Assembly: GCA_026874595.1 (NCBI GenBank)
Contig: CM049308.1
Span: forward strand, 19,466,001-19,530,000
Reading direction: 5' to 3'
Length of the DNA: 64,000 bases
Source: Sipunculus nudus
Taxonomy: Eukaryota; Annelida; Sipuncula; Golfingiida; Sipunculidae
Below the pieces are notes generated by a model. The model was given only the letters and a program-made list of their open reading frames with translations, was not told the DNA's origin and searched no databases. Both the position numbers and the translations under genes were made by a program. Shown piece after piece: positions 35,893-46,969 of the stretch. Each line of letters opens with the position of its first letter. Position 1 is the stretch's first letter.

Positions 35893-36112
35893 GACAACAC
35901 CGCCTGGTGGCCAATCCTGACCGGCAACCGCGGTTCATTGCAGCGGGTAGTGTAGCGAATAGTTGAGCATAACGTTAACGCTGCTTATGGAGCGTAACGG
36001 ATGTGCGGTTTTCTGGGTTTTGTGGGTGCTGATTTTACTTGACACTTCGGATATCTCTGCTTGACCTCTGGTCACGCTGGCGGCCAGAACGACTCTCTGC
36101 TTGGCTTTATGG
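35893..36112 (+). repeat. 220-bp direct repeat X, right copy
   Basis: Right partner of 34700-34919, continuing into unflanked sequence GCATCTTCGTCTCC. Near identity to the left copy implies a very recent duplication or an assembly join of two haplotypes. Confidence 0.95.
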
Positions 36113-36114
36113 CA

Positions 36115-37505
36115 TCTTCGTCTCCAAAATACCTTCAAAATTACGCCAAGGGAGCGCCTAGGGAATGGGTAACAGGCCCTACCAACTTGAGCGCTCCTAG
36201 GGCATTTCACACCTCTGTCAGTCAGGCGCCACATGATCGGATTTATCCATGCTTAATCAAGGACTGATGGAACAACCTCGCATAGTATGCATTTTACCAC
36301 AAGATTTAAGGAGAGCCAGATTCCTGCTGTGGACCACCAGATTTATGACCTGTTAATTTCTCTCTGAAAGCAAGTTGACTTTATCAACATTTCCGACCTG
36401 GATATTGTTCACAATAACATCTTATAAAAAATGCCATTTCTATGAACAACAATATATATCTTCGATATCTTCTTTTCAATTAGGTGATCGTGTTATATAA
36501 CGATGAACTACCCAAAAAAAGTATCACTGCATCAGCACATTGCACATTCTTACATCTTCAACAATTCTGGAAACGTAACATCTCTAATATCACCAAGAAA
36601 CACGTGAGTACTTTTCTGTTTATATCCAGAATACCGCGTCACAGCTATTACAGCGCAAAGTGGATTTGACCAAATACCAAAAAAAGTCATATATTTCATT
36701 TCGATTACAGCTGGTGTGAGTGTTATCGATGCATGCGATATATATGCTTTATTTACTATTTATTGCCCATTTATCTACCTATGTGTATATATTAATGATC
36801 TAAGGGTACTTTTGGTTATGAAAAGTTCCTAAAAACACCTTCGTGAAGGATGTATGAACAGCATTGTGACATACGGGAATAACATGTAATCTAAGGTTGG
36901 TGAAGGTTCCATTTATAGGGAGGCAGAAAGGTCAATTGTTGCAAAACGCAATTTCAAAGCATTGGCTTATCTGACCTGCTACCAGATGCCCTTGTTGACT
37001 TTGCTTTCACATGTTATAGACACCTCGATATAAACAAAACGAGCAGCTTATGTGCGGTGATATCCACGTTTTCTGGCCTATTTTTTTTATCAAAGCTCCA
37101 AGGGATTACCTTTAGTTTATTTAGGTCAGATAGGTGATTGGGTCCCTTTAATTGTTTAAATTTACAATTCAGAAATAGCTCGTGTTGGGAGAATGACCAC
37201 GGTCAGAAAGTTATCATATCCATGAATAAATAAATCTCCTGTGTGGAATATGATGAAATACAAGTGAATACAATAACTATCTCACTATTCTCCACACTTC
37301 GGCCAAGGTTCTCCCGACCCCTCCTATTGTAATATAATGAACTCAAGGTATATGGATATTTCCTTGAAAACATCATTCATCGGGATTCGTAGAAACCAAC
37401 ACTAGTTTTGACCAAGCGCACATGTAGTTTCCATACATAACACGAAACGATTAGGTAATACCGAGTGGGGGATAGTCTACCCCCCCATAGAAGAAGGAAA
37501 AGTAA
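36115..37505. other. No recognised gene
   Basis: AT-rich sequence with short unsupported frames. Confidence 0.4.
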
Positions 37506-37510
37506 TTAAT

Positions 37511-37534
37511 GTATATATATATATTATATATATT

Positions 37535-37616
<82 letters not shown>
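37511..37616. repeat. (TA)n microsatellite, about 106 bp
   Basis: Long TA tract with a few interruptions in its first third. Confidence 0.95.
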
Positions 37617-37622
<6 letters not shown>

Positions 37623-38133
37623 AGTAACCTGACTACCGTTTAAGCAAAGATATGTATCTTACTGTATGACCAACGCCTCGTAAAACCTTATGTAATCCAC
37701 AACATGTCAATTGGACGGATATATTTATATATTTATAGCGTAGGTAAAGATAAAGAAGGACGTCTTTTACATAAATCAAGTTGTTTATTGTCACTCGAGC
37801 TTTCAAAGCACACAGGCTCCTTTGTCAGGTGAATTACCAACTAGTATATATATACTTACTGGGGGGGGGGGTGTCTGGAAAAAGAGTGGGGTCTGGAAGA
37901 TCATGGATCATAATCTGTGTATGATCCCCCCCCCCCCCCCAACAAAAATTTCTTGATCCACATCTGGATAAAACCAGTATGAATCTGTAAGGCCTGGGTC
38001 GTTATCAGAATAAATCTTTTCCTCATAATTCAGTAAACCCATAACTCTGTGTGCCCTTACATATATTAACGTTATTCGTATAAATCATTCAGACGGATGA
38101 CCAGTGTTTACTGCATGCCAGAATGATATTCTT

Positions 38134-38520
38134 TCATCCCCGTTCGTGTGTCTATGTTTTTTTGTGTGTGATTGTTCAAAACATAACAGGGACGGATCCA
38201 GGATTCAGGAAAACGGGGGGGGGGGGGGGGGCAACCCATGAGAACCAATGACAAAATCTAAAAGAGGTCCCCAGGTCCGGAAAAGGGGGGATGGGGTTCC
38301 GGGCCGCAAAATTAGCCTGTAATTCTTTAATAAAAAGGTTGCAGCGGCTAAAAAGACCCCTTGGACCCCCCCCTTGTATCCGGTTCTGTATGACGTAGGC
38401 GTGATGAAAATTTTAGGACTTTCGACATTGGGTCAATAAAGAATTAATCAGATTTAGTGTGGATCCGGAACATGATCCGGATTGAAGAAGGTCTTCTACA
38501 AATAAATATAAAACCATTAA
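38134..38520 (+). mobile_element. GCCTCC-family element interrupted by a second element
   Basis: TCATCCCCGTTCGTGTG at the left and GTGTGGATCCGG..CCGGATT at the right are adjacent blocks in the intact copy at 17312-17590. Here they are separated by an insert running from CAGGGACGGATCCAGG (about 38189) to CCTTGTATCCGGTTCTG (about 38392). The ends of the insert are imperfect inverted repeats and it contains G and C homopolymers. It looks like a hAT-type non-autonomous element nested in an older one. No clear target duplication was found. Confidence 0.6.
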
Positions 38521-39207
38521 GGACCACTCTGGTAAGAATATCAGTAGCTTTATTTTCAACACAAAGTAACACTCAAACGTACAGCAGTCGTTTAAAAAGT
38601 CATCTTATCGTTACCGATGAACACCACAAACATGTGATGATAAGCTTTAAGCTATATATGACACAAGCGTGTTTCTTTTAATCAACTACTTATATTCCAA
38701 TCTCAGTGTGTTATATTTACACTTTATTTTACTTTTCATAATTTTATCCATGCTTTTACAGAAATTAAGACAAATTTGATATTAAAAAAATATTTATCTA
38801 GAACATGACATCATTATATTTGGATGTTCCTATTTGTACAGCTGTTTCGTGTTTAAACTAAAACATGACTGAGAAATAGAGTGGAATACTATTATACTAC
38901 AGTATACTTCCATTAAATGCAATGGTTCTTACATTATATACCTCACACTTCTGTCCGGATATTTTTTTTCCATTTAATATTAGAAGTAATTTTAACGAAA
39001 ACTACATAATATATTTGTTTAAAATCAGTTTTGAGTGCAGATGCTTGATTATATACTTTCAACAAGAATATTCCGAAGTCAAGATGAAGTTTTTTTTACA
39101 AAAAGTCATAAATCACGTTTGTCATTCACACAGTTTTAGTTTGGTATGGGATATAAATCCATGTTTAAGCTCTCTTAATTAACAAGCGTCAGCTTTACAT
39201 TTGCAAA

Positions 39208-39213
39208 TTTATT
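39208..39213 (-). other. Polyadenylation signal of the lectin gene
   Basis: AATAAA on the minus strand, about 36 bases after the lectin stop codon. Confidence 0.55.
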
Positions 39214-39248
39214 ATAACTGATCCTTCTTGTCAATGGGTTTCAAAAGT

Positions 39249-40508
39249 TCAGTTAGAAGAGCATTCGCAGAAAGAGAAATATTTGAAAGTGGCATGCATG
39301 TCATTCCACAGACCACGGTTCGTGATATACATATGATGCTGTTTTCCTTCGTGATTGTTTGGGTGCCCCCTGTGCCAGTTTACATAACTAAAATTAGAAC
39401 CGGTGGCCTTCCAGATCCAAGTTCCTTCTCTGTCTTCATCCGAGCCCGATGTCCAGAAGCCAAACCAGCTGTCTTGCTTTTTATGCTCTGTATGATAAAA
39501 CAAGACACCGCTCAGAGAGCGCACACGACAAGGCAAAAATGATTCATTGATAATATGTTAGCCACCCTCCAGGTTGTATTCTAAACCAATGTGATCTAAA
39601 AAAAAAGTGAACAAAGATCAAATTTGGTGAATACTGCCAAAATGGTGTTCCTGTAGAATCATGCATTTCTTCTGTTGTATAGGGAGTTGTCTGGTTCACT
39701 AAATCATTTTAGACTATGTACGAAGCTATCACAGACTTGAATGTTAAGCTCGGCTGATATTTGTCTTGTTCATAATTAACATTACATTTTGTTGTTTAAT
39801 AAAGTGTAACGTTTAACATAACCCACAGGTCCAACTCTAACTCTTCAAAATATCACAATATAAAGTATTATCAAGGATCATTATCGGATCATAATTCCAC
39901 CTTTATGTTTTATCGCTAACCTGCTATAAGTGACGAGTAATTGCTCATCAGTGACTTCAGGAAGGCATTTTCTCCGGCTGTCTCTATGCTGACCAGGTCA
40001 CGACCTTGACTTCTGCAGTTCTTCCTCGCTTCGTCCCAGGTCCGGGGTGTGACGTCAGTGGTGTAGCAGGAACCGTTGTAGCAACGGACTCCTTCACTAC
40101 AAGTGGCTTCTGGGGAAACAAAACAACGTTGCGTAATTGTATTTCGGCCTTAGTTCATGCATTAAATCTGTGCTTCTCAGATTTAATTTAGAATTCGTTA
40201 GAATTCGGACAAATTCTGAAACACTTTACATTCTTGTGTCTGATTTTTTAACAGTTACTATACAGTCATGGTTTGCTAAAGGATAATGGAAACCTTCAGA
40301 ACTTAAAATAAATATATAGTATGTCTGACCTCAGTTATTATAGCCAAGGAAGGGAGTTCTAGATGTCACATTCGAGTGAGCCTCTGAACAGTATACAGCC
40401 GGAATGCTCCTACTATGCAGTTAATTTCGGATGGGAACAAAACATACCCCCTTCGCCCGCCCCCCCCCCCCTTGGATACGCCCCTGTATTAAAAAAGAAT
40501 GTGGATTA

Positions 40509-40588
<80 letters not shown>

Positions 40589-41790
40589 GTTAGAGCGAGG
40601 GGCTCGATTTCCTTTTGAAAGTATTTATTTTAGCCCCATTCTCAATGCAGATGACTCTTTCGTTAAATCGTTGCATTCTATTTGGTGGAACAAAATACCA
40701 AGAATAAAACTAGGGGCGAGTATTAAGTGACGTTACCACAGATATTAATGCAACAAATGTAGTGGTTTTAAAAACAAACGAGTAAGCTGAAGGAATAACC
40801 AAAGCGAAAGAGCCCCTTTCTGTCCATCTATATGTAAGAGTATAGAGCAGTGTTACCGGATCTTATTTTTAAATACATTTTCAAGTTACAAATTTGAAAA
40901 TAAATATTTGTGTAAATGTTTTTTTTAGAAATAATGCAAAATACATATTTTAGATTTTAAAATACTTACGTTTAATTGTCTACTAGGTAAATTAAATTTT
41001 TTGGGGTTAAATTATTACTATTAAACCGCGACATTTCATGGCAGACAAAAGGTATGAAAATACGTGTCAAATGAATCGCAGGCTTTACATAAGTTCAAAT
41101 TAGTTTTACTCGCGATTTACAAATATACATACTTGTAATTCTGCTTTTGATGAAAGTGACGTCACGTTGCAGTTGGGCCTTGTAATCACGTTGCTCTTGT
41201 TGCTCACGTCCTTGTTTCGCCATCATTCGTCCTAAAAGTTCTGTCATGTTTTGGATTACTTCAGTTGTTTCTTTTCTGAAACCCCTGACTTCCTCTACAA
41301 CCTGGGTTTTTACCACATGTGTCAATGTATCTGTTATCATTTCGATGGCTCTTCTTGTTTCATTGGTGAGACCTGCGACTTCCCCCATGACCTCCTTCTG
41401 GTTTTTCACATGAGGCCCATCATGGCTGACCACCTGGCTCATTATATCTGTTACGTTATGGATGGCATTGTTGGTTTCTTCTGCGAAGCGCCTGATTTCC
41501 TTTATGACTTCTTGTTCGGCAATTATTCGAGGTCCGTAGGAGCTGACCGCTTGGTTCAAAGTATTTGTTATATTTTGGATAGCCTGCCTGGTTTCTTCAG
41601 TGAACACATTGACGTCATTAGTGGAGTCTTCCTGTGATAGTGCAGTAGGCTCGCTTGGGTTGACCACCTGATTCAAAGTATTAACCACGAACGTCATGTT
41701 CAGTGGACCTCTTCTGTCGCATGTTTTCTTCTGACTGGCTTTAACCCCCATGGAAATCAGGACCAGAAGAAACAGGACTGTTCCAGACAT
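39249..41790 (-). CDS. Secreted C-type lectin with repeated glycosylated stalk
   Basis: Three minus-strand exons (41790-41133, 40109-39921, 39487-39249) join in matching phase 1 at both introns with GT/AG borders, giving 361 aa. Residues 1-19 are a signal peptide (MSGTVLFLLVLISMGVKA). Residues ~24-200 form a stalk of four or more modules of ~30-40 residues with the pattern EET..AI.N.T..L.Q.V. Most modules carry an N-x-T sequon (NIT, NVT, NMT), so the stalk is probably helical, coiled and N-glycosylated. Exon 2 gives the start of the lectin domain (CSEGVRCYNGSCY, TWDEARKNC, LVSIET). Exon 3 gives the rest (SWFGFW, EGTWIWKATG, VNWHRGHPNN, GLWNDMH, FSFCE). The calcium-site EPN is HPN (residues 324-326), while WND (343-345) is kept. 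Both cysteines of the inner disulfide are absent (QHHM and WNDMHA). The outer pair remains. It probably binds glycans in secretions or on cells, with uncertain calcium dependence. Related broken copies lie at 32674 and 49690. Confidence 0.92.
40420..40495. mobile_element. Terminal fragment of a hAT-like element in lectin intron 1
   Basis: A C-run is followed by CTTGGATACGCCCCTGTA, the complement of a CAGGGGCGTATCCAAGG-type end like those at 38189 and 45349. The other end was not found. A TA tract follows directly. Confidence 0.45.
40512..40585. repeat. (TA)n microsatellite in lectin intron 1
   Basis: About 36 TA units inside the intron between lectin exons 1 and 2 (40110-41132). Confidence 0.95.
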
Positions 41791-41852
41791 TTTGCTGCTG
41801 GGCTTTATTTCGTGTTGACAGTGATGCTAAATGTGGTCGAGGTTATTCCCTG

Positions 41853-41860
41853 CTTATATA
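41853..41860 (-). promoter_or_regulatory. TATA box of the lectin gene
   Basis: TATATAAG on the minus strand, 63 bases upstream of the ATG at 41790. Initiation about 30 bases downstream would leave a leader of 30-40 bases. Confidence 0.5.
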
Positions 41861-41869
41861 TACGCATAT

Positions 41870-42715
41870 CAGCTATGGTTATCACCATTTGAATATCCGG
41901 TTTTATTCACAAAAAGATTCATGTATTATTACGATGACCTAATATTCAATGTGGACTTTGCTGTTTTTGGCCTCGATATGAGTATTTAAAATCAGACTAA
42001 ACCCTGCTTCTGACCAGGCATCGGTCACTTGTCGCTTGCTTACACAACATGAACAGGGCATGCCATATGCAGCAGCACTATAGATAGTATTCATGATAAT
42101 TATCTGAGCATTGTTTGTTCCGTTCGAAACAGTTCAAGCCCATGGATCAACATATTAGTGGGTATGAATACTAAGGTCCATAATCTGTTCTGCTGGTGAT
42201 GTATAAGCCAATCAATGTGGTATTGCTGTTGGCAATATTTACAATAAATGAATAAATGTAGCACTGTAAATCAGACCACATAAAAAAGATTAATCAAGAA
42301 ATTACCCTTATAAAACTCTTCTGCTTAGTTATATGTGTCTGATAAAATATTATATGGTCATAGTTATAGTCAAAGGAAAACACGGCAAGATTCAAGCATG
42401 AAAATATGATAAAAGTTGTTCCCTTCTGCAAAGTTATCATTTTCTTGTAAGTGATTCGGTCTCTGCAGTTATTAGGTAGGTATGGTATGACTTGCAGGGC
42501 ACATCTATTGCATATGGCACTGGCTTATTTATACACGGGTAACACTCATAATTTGAAAAAGGAAATAATTTTTTTTGTAATATCATTGATGTCATTTTAT
42601 GACTAATCTGTTTTATGACCATAGTAGAAAAGAAAGCACGCAAAAGTTTTTCAATTTAAAACAGTAGTACTATTTTAAAGAACTGCTTAGGATTTTCAAA
42701 GAAAATAAGTATCAG
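41870..42715. other. Sequence upstream of the lectin gene, nothing recognised
   Basis: AT-rich DNA without a supported exon or repeat. It may contain lectin regulatory sequence, but no motif stands out. Confidence 0.35.
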
Positions 42716-42719
42716 ATTT

Positions 42720-43140
42720 CAAGGACTTTTATTTATACATCTTGGATAGCGTTCCTTATTTATGGCAGGTGGCACCATTTTCATTTACGTTTATGTTGCA
42801 GACATTCATGCTGATTTCTCAGAAAGGTTTGACGTATCGACTTGAAATTTTGCATGTGTAGAGATCTCACAAAGGTTTTTATCATACGCAAAACTGGTGC
42901 CGCCACCTGCAACCATTATTGTACAGCGTCTGTCTGTTTGTCTGCCGAAGGAAGAACTAACTCATATCTCGGCATAGGTTTGACTTATCTGCCTAAAATT
43001 TTGCATTTGTATACACCTTGGATAGCTTTCTCGATTTAATGCAGGTGGCGCCACCTACATTTACGTTTATGCTGCAGACATCCATGCGAATTTCTCAGGA
43101 CTGGTAAGACATTTTGCATGAGTATAGATCTTACATAGCT
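42720..43140 (-). repeat. Inverted single copy of the palindrome-node satellite repeat
   Basis: Read on the minus strand this block matches the array at 61090-62260: CAAAATTTTAGGCAGATAAGTCAAACC, GACAAACAGACAGACGCTG and GGTGGCGCCACCTGC. Palindromic or near-palindromic nodes occur near 42768, 42889 and 43044. It holds about one and a half units and lies upstream of the lectin gene, 18 kb from the main array and in the opposite orientation. Confidence 0.8.
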
Positions 43141-43429
43141 CTCCAGTTTATACAAATTCTTAGCTACGAGTCATTTGACTTAATTGCATTAGTAGCCAAA
43201 CAAAAACCTATATTGAACCTGTTATATTTAGACAGTTAACTACAAAGAGGAAGATCGCCATTGAAGCTCCAGATGCACGACGCTTAACATTCAATTTGAT
43301 TGAATCCATACGAACAATGTTATACATTCAAGCAATACAAGTTATGTAAGTTAATACCTCCATATCAATATCATGACGCTTCTCGGTCAATATGAGATGT
43401 CTTTTGTATTAAACCAGGCATTTTATCTA

Positions 43430-43570
43430 TTCGGCATGGAATCGGAGCTGTTCGTCTGTGGTATCTGTGGTCTGAGCCAAACCAATATCAATGGCCTTTG
43501 GATACTGATAAATAATAAAAAATATAACATCACTAAAACAACATATCTTCTTACAAGTAAAACAAATACA
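43430..43570 (+). repeat. Dispersed direct repeat, copy 1
   Basis: It shares TCTGTGGTCTGAGCCAA..CAATATCAATGGCC and AAAACAACATATCTTCTTACAAGT with 44080-44230 (TCTGCGGCCTGAGTCACTGCCAAATCAATGGCC and AAAACAACATATCTTCTAACAAGT). Order and spacing are conserved. No coding interpretation is supported. Confidence 0.65.
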
Positions 43571-44079
43571 ATTTGTATATTTTTTATTTCTTATATATCT
43601 GAACATAAATACCAAAATTACTCCATGTAACGAGACCAAACATAATTGAAAAATTAAATATATACATGCATATATATACCATACTATCATCAATCTTTTA
43701 TATTTTATTGATTAAATCATATACCTTAATATTGCCCATCCAGTTGCTCTCTTTTCTCCCTCCCTCCTTTGCGCATGTGCACAACAAATCGCCTGAATTA
43801 AAGCATGGCCTATCTGCTCATCTCAGCAGGTAGCACCTTGGATCCTTTTTGTCTTTCAATGAGACATACTAGCTCGATTACTGCAAAACATATGTTGCAT
43901 CCAAGATATAGAAAATTTTTGCTACATATAAGCCTCAGCCGTTATACAAAATAACCTTTAGAATTAAAAAAAAACATGTTGTGTAATGTAGCCCTTCCAT
44001 ATCAGTCATGTGACGGTAATCGTGTTTAGTGTGATATTTCATACGTTTTCAATCTAGGCACGCAGTCTATCAGTTGTTG

Positions 44080-44230
44080 AATCTGACTTTCCTTTGGGAA
44101 ACAACAGTGTTATTAATCTGTAATCTCTGCGGCCTGAGTCACTGCCAAATCAATGGCCGTATGACAGTAGTAAATATATGATATAAATTATCCAAAACAA
44201 CATATCTTCTAACAAGTGACAAAAAATGCT
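44080..44230 (+). repeat. Dispersed direct repeat, copy 2
   Basis: Partner of 43430-43570, about 650 bases to the right. Confidence 0.65.
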
Positions 44231-44929
44231 GTTTTAAACAATCGTTTTTAAAAGTTCACTCCGTGAACTTATGCCATTGCGCAGCCGATCACCGTCTGTT
44301 ATCAAATATCTCAGCCGCTACTGCAGTTGCCATTATAACTTTGCAGGCATGTTGATCATGTAACTAATATGTAGAATATGCTTTTGGTTTTTTGGATTGA
44401 CCTACTTCTATCGATCTAAATTGTACTTTATAACATTCCTTAGAGAATGGGTAATATATTGGGTCGCATTATTATCAAATGGACGTCCTTACGGACAATT
44501 TGCGTGTTTGCATACATAACTGAATGTTTTTTTCTCTAAATATTTCAATAATGATAAGAGCTATGAACACCAAATTTCACAGAAATATTGATCTGGGACT
44601 GTTATGTGTTTTGATCTTCAGGTTGCGCCTTCTGTGTTGACCTACTTTAAACGAAAAATCATTTGATATGATAAGCTCTTCTTACACACCATATGTCCCT
44701 TCATTTGACTTTGGTATACAAAATGGCATTCTCATGAGATTCTTATGAGATGGAAAAGTACCGGAATAAAAATATGTCAAAATTATAAGGTACTAACCCT
44801 GGTCCCACTACCGATTCAGGAAGCACTCGTTTAGTAGGTGTTAGGTGTAGTTATTTTTGGAGTGGTTTGGAGTTAAGAGATGGTTGGGGGTCGGAACAGT
44901 CGGAAGGTTGGTGAGAATCTTGAGACCAA

Positions 44930-45000
44930 AATGGTCGTCATTTTGAGGTGATCGCTAAATGGAAGTGGTCGTAAGGCGAGGTTTTACTGTAACTATTATA
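44930..45000 (-). mobile_element. Terminal piece of an AAACCTCGCC-ended MITE
   Basis: On the minus strand it begins GTTACAGTAAAACCTCGCC, then TTACGACCACTTCC, closely matching the left end of the small element at 54126 (ACAGTAATACCTCGCCTAATGACC). The opposite end was not identified. Confidence 0.45.
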
Positions 45001-45348
45001 AAAGGTTAACACTATTTCTGTATAACGCCTTGCAATATTCAAATAAACGAAGCTCTATATGTTGTCGGGTACATGCTTGCTTACCCCGTAACCTTTCCTT
45101 TAAAATATTAAATATACAGAGGTGATGGTTGATTTTCAAAAAAAGGAGAAGGGCATTTCAATAAATACATGTTCACCCAGAAAGTTTGTTGAAAGTGCAA
45201 ACGTACACCAATCTGTTATGTACAGGGGCATCGATATTGGGGCAGGTAAGCGGAAATTAAAATGAAATATCTAATTAATACGATACGATGAACAGTTAGA
45301 ATGATAGACTTTGGTCCTATTTATGCTTTTCTGTTAAATAGACGAGCA

Positions 45349-46961
45349 CAGGGGCGGACTTGGAAGAAAAAACGGCCCTGGAAATTAGAATGAAAGCGGC
45401 CCATATCAGTTAAAATGAGACTAAACACATAAAATGCATAATTTTTTGTTGGCATTGCAAGACTTGAAAAACATAAAATTTCTCATCTTCTTGCATTTAG
45501 CATTCATTAACCACATAATTCTGATCTTAACAAAGGACTCTTCTTTGAGAATGCATTAATTACAGAGTCTGCCTCCAGATTTTGCAGAATATCCTACTCA
45601 ACTGCCTTCAAAATGAATGAATATATAGGTTGTCTGAACAGGGTGTGCTCATCAATCGGTTCTTGATGAACTTCCGAGTGGAGAAACTCTTTTCACGTGC
45701 AACCTGTGTTGTTGACAGAGTAAGCTGATATTTGTAAATAAACTAAAGGCACCATGGTCAAAATTATTGATTCCATTAATTTCAGTGAACATTAAGAATT
45801 TTTTTTGAGTAGAATAGAAAAAATAAAGCATTATCAATGAATTTTTTCATCTTAAACCTACAAAACGTAACGTTGAAATTTTAGTTTATACTTACAGTTG
45901 GATTCGTAACTGTTATGACATAGCAGACTACTCACATACCTGTCGTATTCTTTCGCTCTTTGGCAAATAAAAAAGAGTATTTAATAATGCAAGTAAAGTC
46001 TAAATAACATAACTGGCCGAGCTCCGGTGGTTTTTTAAAATCGGCCGAGCAGCGATCCCCTCGCCCATTTTAAAAATCCGGCACAGATCGGTCGATTTTT
46101 ATAGATTGTGGTCACATAAGTATGGATGCCCGGCCAAAGATCTTTTTTGCACCTAAAGTGTGAAGGGGCCCGACAGGACGTCGTTGGGAGTACGTCCGAA
46201 CCTCCTCCGAACTCGTCTGACGCTCTTTTACTCCACCGAGAACCTTCAGTGGTCCGCCTAAATGTCGACCGAGCATCGCAAAATAATCTTTTGACACACG
46301 TCCGAGCGCCTAGCGGGCATCGTTGGGATCGCCCGGGCCCGCTGGTCAATAAGGACTTTCTTAACTTTAAAAAAGAGCGGTCTTCGGAAGACCCCAAAAC
46401 ATCCACAGCGATACACGCTAGAGGCCCCGGCGAGTTGCTGCCGAGCAAAATTTTCCAGGGAGTCCTCGTCGTTATTTAACTCCGCGCTAAAGAGCGACAA
46501 GCTCCCCCAACGAGCTGTTAAAATACTGACGTGGCTTGTCCGAATAAACAATGTCCGGCCGAAGCTCGTCCAAAAAGTCCACTTTTGCCAGTGGTAGGGG
46601 CTCGTTGACGTGATGTGACTGGGGCCTGGATAATTGTTCAATATGCATTAGCATTTTAAAAATTAAGAACCAATAAGGAAGGTATGCTAGACTCGCCCTT
46701 TCTAGCTCAATTTTGCATAGGGCTAATGATGACTTCACACTCTCATTACCACCAAAGCATTAAAAATATATTGTTTATAGGAGACCCAGCTTGGTTGATG
46801 TCTGTTATATAAACTGCATGGCCTTTTCGAATAGAGGCCCGGACGAAGTTGCAAAGGACACTCAGATTATAGCGTGACCAAATTGCTGCCCCGCAGTATT
46901 GTAATATAAGTTCAAGCCATCGGCCAACCGGGAAACTTCCCGGCGGCCCAGTCCGCCTATG
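45349..46961 (-). mobile_element. hAT element with intact 8-bp target duplication
   Basis: The element starts CAGGGGCGGACTTGG and ends with the complement of CATAGGCGGACTGGG, giving imperfect inverted repeats. GACGAGCA occurs directly on both sides (45341-45348 and 46962-46969), a perfect 8-bp target duplication as expected for hAT. A hAT dimerisation-domain relic lies near the left end on the minus strand (45608-45706). The GC-rich interior at 46020-46630 differs strongly from its surroundings and has overlapping frames that I do not recognise. It is 1613 bp long and non-autonomous because the transposase core is absent. Confidence 0.85.
45608..45706 (-). pseudogene. hAT transposase C-terminal (dimerisation) relic
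   Basis: On the minus strand the frame reads QVAREKSFSTRKFIKNRLMS then TPCSDNL and a stop. This fits the hAT C-terminal signature of the AERSFSKLKxIKxxLRSTM type seen in zinc-finger MYM-like and other hAT proteins. Upstream coding sequence is broken, so it is non-functional. Confidence 0.6.
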
Positions 46962-46969
46962 GACGAGCA

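Noticed and set aside
46035-46641. Overlapping 117-137-codon frames on both strands
   Set aside because: They lie inside the GC-rich core of the hAT element. Open frames on both strands follow from base composition, and no motif was recognised.
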